This document shows, piece by piece, positions 32,352 to 40,849 of a DNA stretch of 64,000 nt. Numbering within the stretch: the first letter of the stretch is position 1; each line of letters starts with the position of its first letter. The notes under the pieces are model-generated. The model saw only the letters and a list, made by a program, of their open reading frames with translations, did no database searches and was not told where the DNA came from. The DNA comes from CAZAPG01 sp964486935. GTDB taxonomy: Bacteria; Chloroflexota; Anaerolineae; 4572-78; J111. Made by a program: the position numbers and the translations under genes. The DNA lies in NCBI GenBank assembly GCA_964486935.1, contig CAZAPG010000035.1:1-64000 (forward strand), in the 5' to 3' direction.

Positions 32352-34007
32352 CTACATTCGCTCCGGGGCGGACATGCCCATCAGCCGCAGGGTGTTGGCC
32401 AGGGTAGTTTGGGCGGCCTTGACCAGCTTGAGCCGGGCCGCGCTGAGGGCCGGGTTTTCGGGCATCACCACCCGGCAATCCCGGTAAAAGGCGTGAAAGG
32501 CCGAGGCCAAATCCTGGGCGTAGTAAGTCAGGTGGTGCGGGGCCAGCGTGTCAACAATGTGGGCCACAACCTCGCGCAGGCGCAGCATTTGGCGGATTAG
32601 CTCCAGCTCCGAAGGGTGGGCCAGCAGCGACACGTCGCCGCCGGCCATTGACGCGCCCTCTTCCTCGGCCTTGCGAAAAATGCTGGCAATGCGGGCGTGT
32701 CCGTACTGCACGTAGTAAACCGGGTTCTCGTTGCTTTGTTTGGTGGCCAGCGACAAATCCAGCTCCATCTGGCTGTCGGCCGAGCGGGTCAGCAGCATAA
32801 AGCGGAAGGCGTCGGGGCCAATCTCTTCGACCACTTCCCGCACGGTAATGAAATCGCCCGCGCGTTTGCTCTGGCGCACCGGCACGCCCTCGCGGGTCAG
32901 GCTGACAAGCTGGTACAGAATCATGGTCAGCTTGCTATCATCCAGGTCCAGCGCCCTGGCCGCATTTTTTACCCGCTTCACGTGGCCGTGGTGGTCGGCC
33001 CCCCACACGTAAATCACCCAGTCAAAATTTCGGTTAGAGAGCTTATCCCACATATAGGCAATATCAGAGGCAAAATAAGTGGGCCGGCCGTCGGAGCGAA
33101 CAATGACGTTTTCCTTGTCGTCTTCATCCTCGCTCTTTAGCCAGATAGCGCCGTCGCGCTCCACAACCATATTTTTGGCGCTGAGTTTGTTAAAAGCCAC
33201 GCCATAGGCGCCATCATCATACAGGCTTTGCTCCGAAAACCATCTGTCAAAGCGTACCCCAATCAGGGCCGTATCCTCTTTAAGGCCGGCCAAAATGCCA
33301 TCCAGCGCGTAGCGGCGCATAAAGGCAAACGCTTCGTCCCGGCTGACATGCAGGTATTTGTCGCCAAAATCCTGGGCGGCTTGCCGGCCCATCTCAACCA
33401 GATAGTAGCCCTGGTACTCTTCGGGGTCCGGCTCGTCTACGCCCAGCGCCTGGGCGTAGCGAGCGTACATGGCCTTGCCCAAATTCTCAACCTGGGTGCC
33501 CACATCGTTGATATAATATTCTCTCTGAACGGTGTAGCCGGCGACCTCAAGTACCCTGGCCAGGGTGTCGCCCAGCACCGCGTTGCGCCCGGAGCCGACA
33601 GCCAGCGGGCCGGTGGGGTTGGCGCTGGTAAATTCAACCTGGATGTTACGGTGATTGCCCAGGTTGACCCGGCCATAAGCGTCGCCTTCGGCCAGAATAG
33701 TTTCAACTTGCCGGGCCAGCCACGCCTGCGACAGCCGGATGTTGATAAAACCGGGGTGAACCGCCGTTACCTCGCCCAGAAAGTCGGCCTGGGGCAGGCG
33801 TTTGATGATTTTTTCGGCAATTTGCAGCGGGGCCATGCGGGCGTAACGGGCCAGCCCCAGCGCCGCCGGCGTGGCGTAATCGCCGTGGGTGGGGTCTTTG
33901 GGGCGCTCGACCACAATTTCGGGGATATCGAATTTGGGCAGGTCGCCCTTTTTTTGGGCTTTTTTTATGGCTTGCTCGATGAGTTGGCTGAGTTGATGCG
34001 CTATCAA
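32352..34007 (-). CDS. argS: Arginyl-tRNA synthetase
   Basis: This 551-residue class Ia synthetase has the N-terminal Add1 domain (KDPTHGDYATPAALGLAR, about 38-55). The nucleotide-binding entry is EFTSANPTGPLAVGSGRNAV. The usual HxGH ('HIGH') tetrapeptide is AVGS here, so both catalytic-loop histidines are missing. YYINDVGTQVENLG, the VWGADHHGH block and a KMSKS-like RQSKRAGDF follow, then the helical anticodon-binding domain with NENPVYYVQYGHARI and the MGMSAPERM end. It is probably functional, since everything else is intact. Its divergent neighbour starts 105 bases away. Confidence 0.95.
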   Translation of the reverse strand: MIAHQLSQLIEQAIKKAQKKGDLPKFDIPEIVVERPKDPTHGDYATPAALGLARYARMAPLQIAEKIIKRLPQADFLGEVTAVHPGFINIRLSQAWLARQVETILAEGDAYGRVNLGNHRNIQVEFTSANPTGPLAVGSGRNAVLGDTLARVLEVAGYTVQREYYINDVGTQVENLGKAMYARYAQALGVDEPDPEEYQGYYLVEMGRQAAQDFGDKYLHVSRDEAFAFMRRYALDGILAGLKEDTALIGVRFDRWFSEQSLYDDGAYGVAFNKLSAKNMVVERDGAIWLKSEDEDDKENVIVRSDGRPTYFASDIAYMWDKLSNRNFDWVIYVWGADHHGHVKRVKNAARALDLDDSKLTMILYQLVSLTREGVPVRQSKRAGDFITVREVVEEIGPDAFRFMLLTRSADSQMELDLSLATKQSNENPVYYVQYGHARIASIFRKAEEEGASMAGGDVSLLAHPSELELIRQMLRLREVVAHIVDTLAPHHLTYYAQDLASAFHAFYRDCRVVMPENPALSAARLKLVKAAQTTLANTLRLMGMSAPERM

Positions 34008-34021
34008 GTTTTTTGACCTCT

Positions 34022-34050
34022 TTGACCGGTTGTTAGCCGCATGTTATACT
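34022..34050 (+). promoter_or_regulatory. Promoter of the 110-residue zinc-ribbon gene
   Basis: TTGACC (34022-34027), 17-base spacer and TATACT (34045-34050) stand in the divergent gap next to argS. A weaker TATAAC facing argS lies opposite. Confidence 0.65.
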
Positions 34051-34112
34051 GCGTCATTCTACCTTACAAAAGTATTAAGCACAAAAGGGGTTGAGCCAGA
34101 AAGGAGAGCGCG

Positions 34113-34445
34113 GTGATTCGCTCTGGCCACGTGTGGTATGATTTAAGAGAAATATTGAGCAGCCCCAAAATTATTATTGGCGGGTTGGCGGTAGCGGCCT
34201 TTTTTATTTTGTATATCAGCTTTCAGTTTGTGTATCTGTTTGCCCTGTTGTTTGGCGCGTTAATTGCCGTACGGGGGCTTATTGGCCGGCGCTGCCCGCT
34301 GTGCGATGCCGCGCTTCGAGAAGCCGGGGCAGAGCGAGATAAACACAACGCTTTTGTCATGCGCATTATCTGGCGCTGCCCCAAAAACCACTACGAGGAA
34401 AAAGAAGAAACCAAAGGCGATGCCGGATTGTTTGGAGCCAATTAG
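34113..34445 (+). CDS. Small membrane protein with two Cys pairs
   Basis: This 110-residue protein is read from GTG 34113, with AAAGGAG 6 bases upstream. After MIRSGHVWYDLREIL there are two closely spaced hydrophobic segments (about 20-37 and 38-54), then a soluble tail with CPLCDAALRE and WRCPKNHYEEKEE. The Cys/His set looks like a zinc ribbon. Comparable helix-plus-ribbon proteins occur in the GTPase cluster, but there is no clear homology. Its stop overlaps the convergent DUF3105 gene by 4 bases. I do not recognise the family. Confidence 0.6.
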   Translation: MIRSGHVWYDLREILSSPKIIIGGLAVAAFFILYISFQFVYLFALLFGALIAVRGLIGRRCPLCDAALREAGAERDKHNAFVMRIIWRCPKNHYEEKEETKGDAGLFGAN

Positions 34446-35053
34446 TTCATAACGCCGCCAAACACGCAACTGGCCCCCAATTCTGGGGTAAAGGGACCGC
34501 GCTGGTAGCGGCCAACAAAGGCCAGCAGGCGCTCGTCGGCGGCGTCTTGCAGCTCTAGCTGGACGCGCCAGGCCGTGGCAACAATAGGGGCTGCCTGCTC
34601 TGCCAGCGGCGAGAGGATAATCAACGGTTCGCCTTGCCGGGAGCGTTCCCTGTTAACAATATCTTCCAAAATCGACACCTGCTCCGACGGTATATCGGGC
34701 CGGTAGGTGAGCCACACTGCCCCATGTTCCATTGAGTGAACCGCGTTTTCAGGCCGCACCGGTTCATCATAAACGCCGCAATTCAACCACTCCGAGCTAT
34801 GAGGACCGCCGACGGGCGGCATTCGTTCGTAATCAACATTGCCGTTCACATGGCTTCGGCCAGGGTCTGGCAAAATAACCAACCCCTCGATGCCGCTGTT
34901 GGCAATAGCCTGCCCCTGATAACCCAAATAAAATAGTCCGGCCACTATCAGCGCCAAAACGACGCCTCCGCCGGCAATCCAAACCCAGGCCGGATATTTT
35001 TGCAGCAGAGAGTCTGGTTGAGTTTGACGTTTTGAGCTTCTTTTTTTAGCCAT
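34442..35053 (-). CDS. DUF3105 domain membrane protein
   Basis: The 203-residue protein has a basic N-terminus, one membrane helix (about 24-46, VWIAGGGVVLALIVAGLFYL) and an extracytoplasmic DUF3105 domain. Typical blocks are HVNGNVDYERMPPVGGPHS, NCGVYDEPVRPENAVHSMEHG and VWLTYRPDI; the conserved His residues suggest metal binding. The function of DUF3105 is not established; it often lies near copper- or electron-transfer genes. GAGGAG stands 8 bases before the ATG. A strong hairpin (35074-35099) lies just upstream of its start. Confidence 0.85.
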   Translation of the reverse strand: MAKKRSSKRQTQPDSLLQKYPAWVWIAGGGVVLALIVAGLFYLGYQGQAIANSGIEGLVILPDPGRSHVNGNVDYERMPPVGGPHSSEWLNCGVYDEPVRPENAVHSMEHGAVWLTYRPDIPSEQVSILEDIVNRERSRQGEPLIILSPLAEQAAPIVATAWRVQLELQDAADERLLAFVGRYQRGPFTPELGASCVFGGVMN

Positions 35054-35073
35054 AATCGCTCCTCTGAAAATAG

Positions 35074-35099
35074 CCCCCCGCTTGCGCGCAAGCAGGGGG
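35074..35099 (-). terminator. Hairpin upstream of DUF3105 gene, probable terminator
   Basis: A perfect 14-bp palindrome, GCTTGCGCGCAAGC (35080-35093), is flanked by CCCCC and GGGGG arms (35074-35078 / 35095-35099). On the minus strand it is followed by CTATTTTC, a weak T-run. It could end transcription from the phosphatase gene or fold in the DUF3105 leader. Confidence 0.5.
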
Positions 35100-35111
35100 T
35101 GGGGGTGGGTT

Positions 35112-35167
35112 GGATTTTCATTCTCGTTGCTGCCGAAGGTGTGAGAGGCTGTCGAACTCCTGAAAAC
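35112..35167 (-). repeat. Dispersed repeat copy 2 (shared with 3364-3417)
   Basis: GATTTTCATT, core GTTGCTGCCGAAGG and GTCGAACTCC recur here in the same order, spacing and orientation as at 3364-3417. The gap 35100-35206 holds no gene. Confidence 0.65.
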
Positions 35168-35206
35168 TTAATTTACAGATTGTTGCAGATTCAGGTTAAA
35201 TGCACC

Positions 35207-36736
35207 TTAAATCACCCGCGCCACCAAGACGGTGATATCATCGTGCAGGTCGCCGGAACCGGTAAAATCCAGAGCCAGATTGACCAGGTGATTGACCGCG
35301 GCTTGAGCATCGACATGGGGGGGCAGGCTCATTAATTCTGCTTGCAGCCGCTCAAAGCCCAGTAAGTCGCCCTGGCTATTTTGGGCCTCAACCAGGCCGT
35401 CGCTGCTAAAAATTATCAAGTCGCCCCGCTGTAAGGGGAGCGACAGCGCCATATAGTCAAAATCTGGCCAGGCGCCCAGCGGCAGCCCCCGGGCAGGAAT
35501 TTCGTGAATGGTGTTGTCTCGGCGCAGATAGGGGTACATGCAGCCGGCATTGGCCACAGTAATACAAGAAGTGGCATTATCAATAATGGCGTAGCAGCAG
35601 GCTACGTTCATATGCCTGGAAGAGAGGCGACTGCACAGGTCTTTGTTAAGTTCTGACAGCAAGCTTTGGGGGTTGAAGTGTAAGGGGGCGTGGGCTTCTA
35701 GCAGCCCTACGGCCAGCGCGCCGGCCATGGCTGCCGGAGCGCCTTTGCCGCTCACGTCGCCTACGGCAATGCCGCGTTTGCCGTTTTCTAACTCAACATA
35801 GGCGTAAAAATCGCCGCCAACCTCGCGGGCCGACCGCCAGAAAACGGCCAGTTCTAAATGGGGGGTTGGGGGCAGGGTTGCCGGCAAAAAAGTGGCCTGT
35901 ATCTGGCTGGCCAGGGTTAGTTCTTTTTCCAGCCGGTCTTTGTAATCTTGCAGCGACCGGTTGGATGCTTGCAGGTGGACGGCCATACGGTTAATCGACT
36001 CGCCCAAAAATGAGATTTCTTTTGGCCCGGAGGGTTTGACGCGAGCCGATAAATCGGCCCCAATATCGTCAACAGATTTAACTAGGCTTGAAATGGGCCG
36101 GGCAATGTTGCGGGTAATAAGCCAACTGGCTACAAACCCGCCGCTCAACATTAAAAAGATAAAAATGGTAATGGCAATAACGGCCAGGTTTTCGGTGCGG
36201 TTGGCCCGGCTAATAACGGCGCGGCTGGCGTTTCCCTGAGCCTGTCGCAGCCGGTCAAGGGCCTGTAACAGATTATCCTGGGCCGCAACTCCTTCGTTAG
36301 ACCATAAAAAGCGGGCGCTGGCCGGAAAGCCATCGTTATACAGGTCTAACACTTCCTGGGCTTTATCATTTAGTTGAGCTTCGGCAATTTCAACGGCTTG
36401 CAGCGCCGCAATTTCCTGGGGGGTAGCGAGAAGAATTTCAATCTGAGCAAAGGTGTCGCTGTAAGTCGATTGGCGCGTTTGGTAGGTTGCCAAAAAGTTC
36501 ACATCGGCGGAATCCAGGTAGCGGCGCAGCGATTCGGTGCGTTGCGTGGAAATCAACTCTAATTGAAGCGTCAACCGCTCAACATCGCCACGGGTGCGGA
36601 TAATGTCTCGCTGCCACTGGCTGATGTCGTAGGCAATTCGGCCCACCAGCCCGATAGCCAGCGCCAGTAATAAAATAAGGCCAAACCCCACAGCCACAAT
36701 TTGCCCGATGCCGAGCGCCCGTAACCATTGTTTCAT
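35207..36736 (-). CDS. Membrane PP2C/SpoIIE-type phosphatase with HAMP
   Basis: This 509-residue sensor phosphatase has two membrane helices (about 10-34 and 182-206) enclosing a CHASE3-like helical sensor (about 40-178). A HAMP domain follows (RNIARPISSLVKSVDDIGADL), then a short coiled coil and a C-terminal SpoIIE/RsbU phosphatase (about 280-507). Metal-binding hallmarks are EVGGDFYAYV, AVGDVSGKGAPAAM, IFSSDGLVEAQN and DLHDDITVLV. Such enzymes dephosphorylate anti-sigma antagonists or other regulators. It starts 11 bases after the gene for a solute-binding lipoprotein, so the lipoprotein may act as its ligand sensor. That idea is inference. Confidence 0.9.
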   Translation of the reverse strand: MKQWLRALGIGQIVAVGFGLILLLALAIGLVGRIAYDISQWQRDIIRTRGDVERLTLQLELISTQRTESLRRYLDSADVNFLATYQTRQSTYSDTFAQIEILLATPQEIAALQAVEIAEAQLNDKAQEVLDLYNDGFPASARFLWSNEGVAAQDNLLQALDRLRQAQGNASRAVISRANRTENLAVIAITIFIFLMLSGGFVASWLITRNIARPISSLVKSVDDIGADLSARVKPSGPKEISFLGESINRMAVHLQASNRSLQDYKDRLEKELTLASQIQATFLPATLPPTPHLELAVFWRSAREVGGDFYAYVELENGKRGIAVGDVSGKGAPAAMAGALAVGLLEAHAPLHFNPQSLLSELNKDLCSRLSSRHMNVACCYAIIDNATSCITVANAGCMYPYLRRDNTIHEIPARGLPLGAWPDFDYMALSLPLQRGDLIIFSSDGLVEAQNSQGDLLGFERLQAELMSLPPHVDAQAAVNHLVNLALDFTGSGDLHDDITVLVARVI

Positions 36737-36747
36737 AATCTACGTGT

Positions 36748-38067
36748 TTATTGTTCGGGCGGCTGGCTGGCGGCAACAATTTGTTCTATTTGTGGCAGCG
36801 CGGCCTTGAGCGCGCCGGCGGCGTCTTGTTCGCCGCGCCACACCGGGGGTAGTACCTGTTCGTTCATCAGGTCCATAATTTCATTGAATCCTACAAAGGC
36901 CGGGTCCGGTTCGCCAATTTCTACCTCGTCTAAAAATATCTGAACGTTGTAGGGCGTGCCGGCTTTTTTGAATATTTGCGACTCGGCGACTGAGCGTCGA
37001 GCCGGCACAGCCAGGCCAGATTCGGCAAAAATGGCCTGCCCCTTGGGGCCAGACAGGAATTTTAAAAATTCCCAGGCTTCTTGGGGGTGCGGGGTGTTGG
37101 CAGAAATTACGTAACCTGCTCCGGCGGCCACGTTCCCCCGCCGCTGGTGTTGGGGCAGGCCGACCACATCCCATTCAAAATCTTTAATTTGGGTAAAGGC
37201 CGGTACCAGGGCGTGGTTGCCAAAAACCATCGCTACTTTGCCTTCTGAAAAGAGAGCGGCGATATCCTGAGAACTGCGCAGCACCTCGTAGGGAGGGGTA
37301 GTCTGGTCAACATTTGTCAAATCGGCAAAAAATTGAATGGCTTCAGCCGCGCCGGGTTCGCCCAAAAAGGTTTTGGTGGGGAATAACTTGTCATCAAAAA
37401 GCTGAAGATTATTTTGCCATATCCAAATCATCCACCAGTGGTTAACCTCGTAGGCAAAGCTGTAATCGGTTACGCCAGCTTCTTTAAGGGCCAGAGATGT
37501 GGCCCGCAGCTCTTCCCAGCTCCAGCCTGCCTGGGGAAAGGGAACATCGGCCCGAATGAAGGCCCGCTTGTTGTAGAAAATCACTTTGGTATCGCTGTCT
37601 CGCGGCAGCCCGTAGATTTTATCGCCCACGCGAAAATGGACCAGCAGGCCGGGATAAAAATCGCTGAGGTCATAATTTTCTGCTTCCATCTCTGGCGACA
37701 GGTCTTTGAAGTACCCTTTGGGGATATCGATGGGCGCCTGCGTCCAGAAAAGAACATCGGGAACCGGTTGGCCATTATCAAACATGGCGCGTACTTCTTT
37801 AAAATAATCATTCCAGGGGCGATGAAAGGTTTGGATTTTGATGTTGGGGTTATCTTTTTCAAAAAGCTCGATGACCCGCTCATTGATTTCCACTTCCCAG
37901 GGGTCGCCCCAAAAGGCCCAGGTAATTGTTACCGGCTCGGCTGGCGACATCAAAGTAGCGGTAGGCGCGGGTTGGGCAGAAGGAGGCGGAGTTGCGCTTT
38001 GGGCGCAGCTAATCATGGTTAGAATTGGCAGCAGCAGTATAAATAACTTAAAAAGGTAAGGGGTCAT
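36748..38067 (-). CDS. Family-1 (sugar-type) solute-binding lipoprotein
   Basis: The mature protein has about 420 residues. The start at 38067 is preferred because GGAG lies 7 bases before that ATG and it yields the signal MTPYLFKLFILLLPILTM with lipobox MISC; an open frame extends further to 38139. The SBP_bac_1 fold shows VTITWAFWGDPWEVEINERV, IQTFHRPWNDYFKEV and GWSWEELRATSLALKEAGVTD. Typical substrates are sugars, but no permease is adjacent. The next gene downstream is the HAMP phosphatase, suggesting a sensing role rather than transport. Confidence 0.88.
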   Translation of the reverse strand: MTPYLFKLFILLLPILTMISCAQSATPPPSAQPAPTATLMSPAEPVTITWAFWGDPWEVEINERVIELFEKDNPNIKIQTFHRPWNDYFKEVRAMFDNGQPVPDVLFWTQAPIDIPKGYFKDLSPEMEAENYDLSDFYPGLLVHFRVGDKIYGLPRDSDTKVIFYNKRAFIRADVPFPQAGWSWEELRATSLALKEAGVTDYSFAYEVNHWWMIWIWQNNLQLFDDKLFPTKTFLGEPGAAEAIQFFADLTNVDQTTPPYEVLRSSQDIAALFSEGKVAMVFGNHALVPAFTQIKDFEWDVVGLPQHQRRGNVAAGAGYVISANTPHPQEAWEFLKFLSGPKGQAIFAESGLAVPARRSVAESQIFKKAGTPYNVQIFLDEVEIGEPDPAFVGFNEIMDLMNEQVLPPVWRGEQDAAGALKAALPQIEQIVAASQPPEQ

Positions 38068-38104
38068 TATTTTCTCCATCTCCCTTGAAGATAACGGTGG
38101 CGGA

Positions 38105-38170
38105 GTGTCAAAGTACAATTTGACACCCCAGGTCTTCATTCCCCGGTGTTGTCTTGTTCAAGACTGTCGC
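38105..38170. repeat. Inverted repeats upstream of the solute-binding gene
   Basis: GTGTCAAA (38105-38112) and TTTGACAC (38119-38126) form an 8-bp stem. A GTCTTGTTCAAGAC palindrome follows around 38151-38164, with GACTGTCGCACTCC beside it resembling the end of the dispersed repeat at 35112. The gap 38140-38240 has no gene; a minus-strand TATAAT lies at 38211-38216. Confidence 0.45.
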
Positions 38171-38240
38171 ACTCCTTTTGACTATGGTTGGTAGAGGTCA
38201 ATAGGAGCTTATTATACAATAATATCCGGTAAATACTATA

Positions 38241-38771
38241 TCAGGTTGTGAGTCTATCGGTATCACTTTCAGAGGGTGAATTGTCAAACTGGTGGGTTGA
38301 CTCATCGTGTTTGGAATTGAACGTCAGCAGCATCAGCAAACCAACCCCTGTTAAAATGAAACTATCGGCCAGGTTGAAGGTGGGCCAGCGGGTTGGGCCA
38401 AAGCCAACATCAATAAAATCGGTTACGCGGCCATCGTACAGGCGGTCGGCAAAGTTGCCGATGGCGCCGCCCAGCAGCAGGCCAATAGGCCAGGCCGTCC
38501 AGGTTGAAAAATGACCGATGTAAAGCCCTCTGGCAAACCAAATTATTAGCCCCGCAATAATGATACCGGTTAAAATTAGCGGCCAAATGCCGCCATTGGC
38601 AAACATGCCAAAAGCCACGCCGGTATTGTAACCCAATGTCAACCGCAAAAAGTCGCCAATAACAGGGATGGGCTGGTAGGGTTCAAGTATTTGCTCTGCC
38701 CACAGTTTGGAAGCAGTATCTAACATTAAAACAATGAGCAGGGCCGCAAGCAGTCGATAAAATGATTTCAT
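38241..38771 (-). CDS. lspA: Signal peptidase II (lipoprotein)
   Basis: The 176-residue enzyme starts MKSFYRLLAALLIVLMLD; the longer open frame to 38978 is not supported. It has four membrane helices. The catalytic aspartates lie in GNFADRLYDGRVTDFIDV and FNLADSFILTG, and GYNTGVAFGM is the family's N-x-G-x-A-F motif. It removes signal peptides from lipoproteins, and this window encodes several. The C-terminal extension after helix 4 (STHQFDNSPSESDTDRL) is polar and longer than usual. Confidence 0.93.
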   Translation of the reverse strand: MKSFYRLLAALLIVLMLDTASKLWAEQILEPYQPIPVIGDFLRLTLGYNTGVAFGMFANGGIWPLILTGIIIAGLIIWFARGLYIGHFSTWTAWPIGLLLGGAIGNFADRLYDGRVTDFIDVGFGPTRWPTFNLADSFILTGVGLLMLLTFNSKHDESTHQFDNSPSESDTDRLTT

Positions 38772-38857
38772 CAGGTGTAGTTTCCTTGGTTTTAGTGTCA
38801 AACAGGCATGGTATCTTACACCCAAGCAACCTGTCAAGTTGATGCAGAAAGTTGCGG

Positions 38858-38933
38858 GTCTGTTCCAAATTTTGGGAACAGACTGGGGGGTGCGGGGAGT
38901 ATCCCCTGGTTTGAAAAATTTGAGACGCACCCC
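38858..38933. repeat. Intergenic inverted repeats between lspA and cbiM-like gene
   Basis: GTCTGTTCC (38858-38866) pairs with GGAACAGAC (38875-38883). Next, GGGGTGC (38887-38893) pairs with GCACCCC (38927-38933) enclosing a GGGG/CCCC inner hairpin. The block lies upstream of the cbiM promoter, so it is not in the cbiM leader. No B12 box (GCCACTG-like) was seen. Confidence 0.5.
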
Positions 38934-38940
38934 TGTTAAC

Positions 38941-38969
38941 TTGTCACTGCTCTTAAATCGGATTATAAT
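38941..38969 (+). promoter_or_regulatory. Promoter of the cobalt/nickel ECF transporter operon
   Basis: TTGTCA (38941-38946), 17-base spacer, perfect TATAAT (38964-38969). It lies 75 bases before the first ATG, whose ribosome site is AGGAGG (39035-39040). Confidence 0.75.
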
Positions 38970-39044
38970 TACCTGCAATCATTCGCAACAATGCGTTGAT
39001 GCAAAAGCCACTAAATACTTTTTTGAGATGATACAGGAGGCGAT

Positions 39045-40034
39045 ATGTTATTTTCACCAATTATTCCTAATGCGGGCGCGTTGATTAGCGACCCGGCGCT
39101 GCATATCCCCGACGGCTTCTTAAGTTTGGCCATCTCGATTGCGTTTTGGGCGGCCACCATTATTCTGTTAATTGTGGCAACACGCAAAACCCAGGGAGAA
39201 CTTGGCGAGCGCCAAATTCCGTTGATGGGCGTAATGGCTGCCTTTATTTTTGCCGGTCAAATGATCAACTTTCCCGTGGCCGGAGGAACTTCGGGGCACT
39301 TGCTGGGCGGCGCGCTGGCAGCCATTATTCTTGGCCCGTGGGCCGGTATGCTGGTGATGGCCGCGGTGATTGGGCTTCAGGCGCTTTTGTTTCAGGATGG
39401 CGGCCTGGTGGTGATGGGCGCCAATATTTTTAATATGGGTTTGCTCACTGCCCTTATTGGCTACGGCCTGTACCGCAGCGTGGCCAACCAGAACCTGGGC
39501 GTGCGGCTGGCGGTGGCGGGTGTGGCGGCCTGGTTATCGGTAATGGCCGGGGCGCTGTTAACCGCCCTGCAACTTTGGCTTAGCGGCACTTCGCCGTTGA
39601 ATATTGTTTTGCCGGCCATGCTGGGTGTACACGCTATTATCGGTGTGGGCGAGGCTTTAATTACCGTGGCCGCGCTGGCCTTTATCAACCAAACCCGGCC
39701 CGACCTGCTCAACACCGAAGCGGTCAAGGCGCGCGGCGGCTGGGGCTGGGCCATTGCCGGCATAGTGATCGCGCTGGTAGTAGTTTTGTTTTCTCCCTGG
39801 GCCTCGGCTCACCCCGATGGGTTGGAACGAGTGGCCGAAGATTTGGGTTTCATCAACCGGGGGCTAGACGCCCCTTACCAGATTTTGCCGGATTACACCA
39901 TCCCGCTGCTGGGCGAGTCTGGCATCTCTACCATTTTGGCCGGCGTGTTAGGGGCGCTGGTGGTGGCCGCCATTGTTGGCGGCGTGGGCCTGATACTGCG
40001 GAACAGAACCACACCTGCCCCCAAAACCGGGTAA
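39045..40034 (+). CDS. cbiM: Cobalt/nickel ECF transporter substrate-binding S component (CbiM) fused to PDGLE domain
   Basis: This 329-residue protein contains the S component with HIPDGFLS metal-site motif, INFPVAGGTSGHLLGGALAAIILG and GLQALLFQDGG. A PDGLE (CbiN/NikN-like) domain, HPDGLERVAEDLGF, follows near residue 250 with a final helix. Usually the metal-binding His is residue 2 (Met-His). Here it is preceded by an extra 20 residues and a Leu, so processing or a start at CTG (39096-39098) would be needed for the usual site. The ATG is supported by AGGAGG 4 bases upstream. It is followed 4 bases later by cbiQ. Confidence 0.9.
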   Translation: MLFSPIIPNAGALISDPALHIPDGFLSLAISIAFWAATIILLIVATRKTQGELGERQIPLMGVMAAFIFAGQMINFPVAGGTSGHLLGGALAAIILGPWAGMLVMAAVIGLQALLFQDGGLVVMGANIFNMGLLTALIGYGLYRSVANQNLGVRLAVAGVAAWLSVMAGALLTALQLWLSGTSPLNIVLPAMLGVHAIIGVGEALITVAALAFINQTRPDLLNTEAVKARGGWGWAIAGIVIALVVVLFSPWASAHPDGLERVAEDLGFINRGLDAPYQILPDYTIPLLGESGISTILAGVLGALVVAAIVGGVGLILRNRTTPAPKTG

Positions 40035-40038
40035 TTGA

Positions 40039-40830
40039 ATGCATGTCAACACTTTTGACAGATACGAAACCGCAGAAAGTCTGATTCACCGGCTAGACCC
40101 CAGGGTTAAGCTGGTAATAACCGTTCTCTTTATTGTTTCAAACGTGCTGCTGCCCGATGGCGCGTGGCCGGCGTTTGGCCTGGCCTGGGGCATGGCGCTG
40201 CTGGTCAACTTGCTGGCAAACTTAAAAATTACCTACGCCTTCAAACGCTCTTTTATTGCGCTGCCTTTTGCGCTGGCCGCTATCACCATTATTTTTACCT
40301 TGCCGGGACAACCAATCATTGCCTTTTCGCTTGGCTCGTGGCAAATTACCGCCACCGACGCCGGGTTGATTCGTTTTGGCAGCATTGTGGTGAGAAGCTG
40401 GCTGGCCGTGCAAATGGCTATTTTGCTGGTGGCGACCACCCAGTTTCCAGATTTGATGCACGCGCTCCGGCATTTGCGCCTGCCCCAGGTGCTGGTGGCG
40501 GTTATCTCATTTACCTACCGCTATCTGTTTGTGCTGGTTGACGAGGCCATGCGGCTAATGCGCGCCCGCGAAGCGCGCAGCGCCCGGCTGGCCAAAGGCA
40601 AAGGCGGCGGTTCAATTTTGTGGCGGGCGCGAGTGGCCGGCAACATGGTTGGCCAGCTATTTTTACGCAGTTACGAGCGTAGCGACCGCGTTTACAATGC
40701 CATGCTGGCCCGGGGTTACAGAGGCCACTTTTTGACGCTTAACCCCCACGCCATGCGCCCGGTCGATTGGTTAAGCGGCTTTGTGGCCGCAATTATGCTG
40801 CTTGGCCTCCAACTTGTGGGACGCATTTAG
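40039..40830 (+). CDS. cbiQ: Cobalt ECF transporter T component
   Basis: This 263-residue membrane protein begins MHVNTFDRYETAESLIHRLDPRVKLV, typical of EcfT/CbiQ. It has several helices and the cytoplasmic coupling motif AREARSARLAKGKGGG, with a second ARGYRGHF box. It links the substrate component (CbiM) to the ATPase. It starts 4 bases after the cbiM stop and ends 19 bases before cbiO. Confidence 0.93.
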   Translation: MHVNTFDRYETAESLIHRLDPRVKLVITVLFIVSNVLLPDGAWPAFGLAWGMALLVNLLANLKITYAFKRSFIALPFALAAITIIFTLPGQPIIAFSLGSWQITATDAGLIRFGSIVVRSWLAVQMAILLVATTQFPDLMHALRHLRLPQVLVAVISFTYRYLFVLVDEAMRLMRAREARSARLAKGKGGGSILWRARVAGNMVGQLFLRSYERSDRVYNAMLARGYRGHFLTLNPHAMRPVDWLSGFVAAIMLLGLQLVGRI

Positions 40831-40849
40831 AGAGGATTCTTGCAAAACC

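Noticed and set aside
38858..38969. Possible cobalamin or nickel/cobalt riboswitch upstream of the cobalt transporter
   Set aside because: The structured block lies upstream of the promoter at 38941-38969, so it is not in the cbiM transcript; no B12-box was seen.
38771..38978. N-terminally extended LspA
   Set aside because: The extra 69 residues are polar and unlike the family; the MKSFY start begins with the expected helix.
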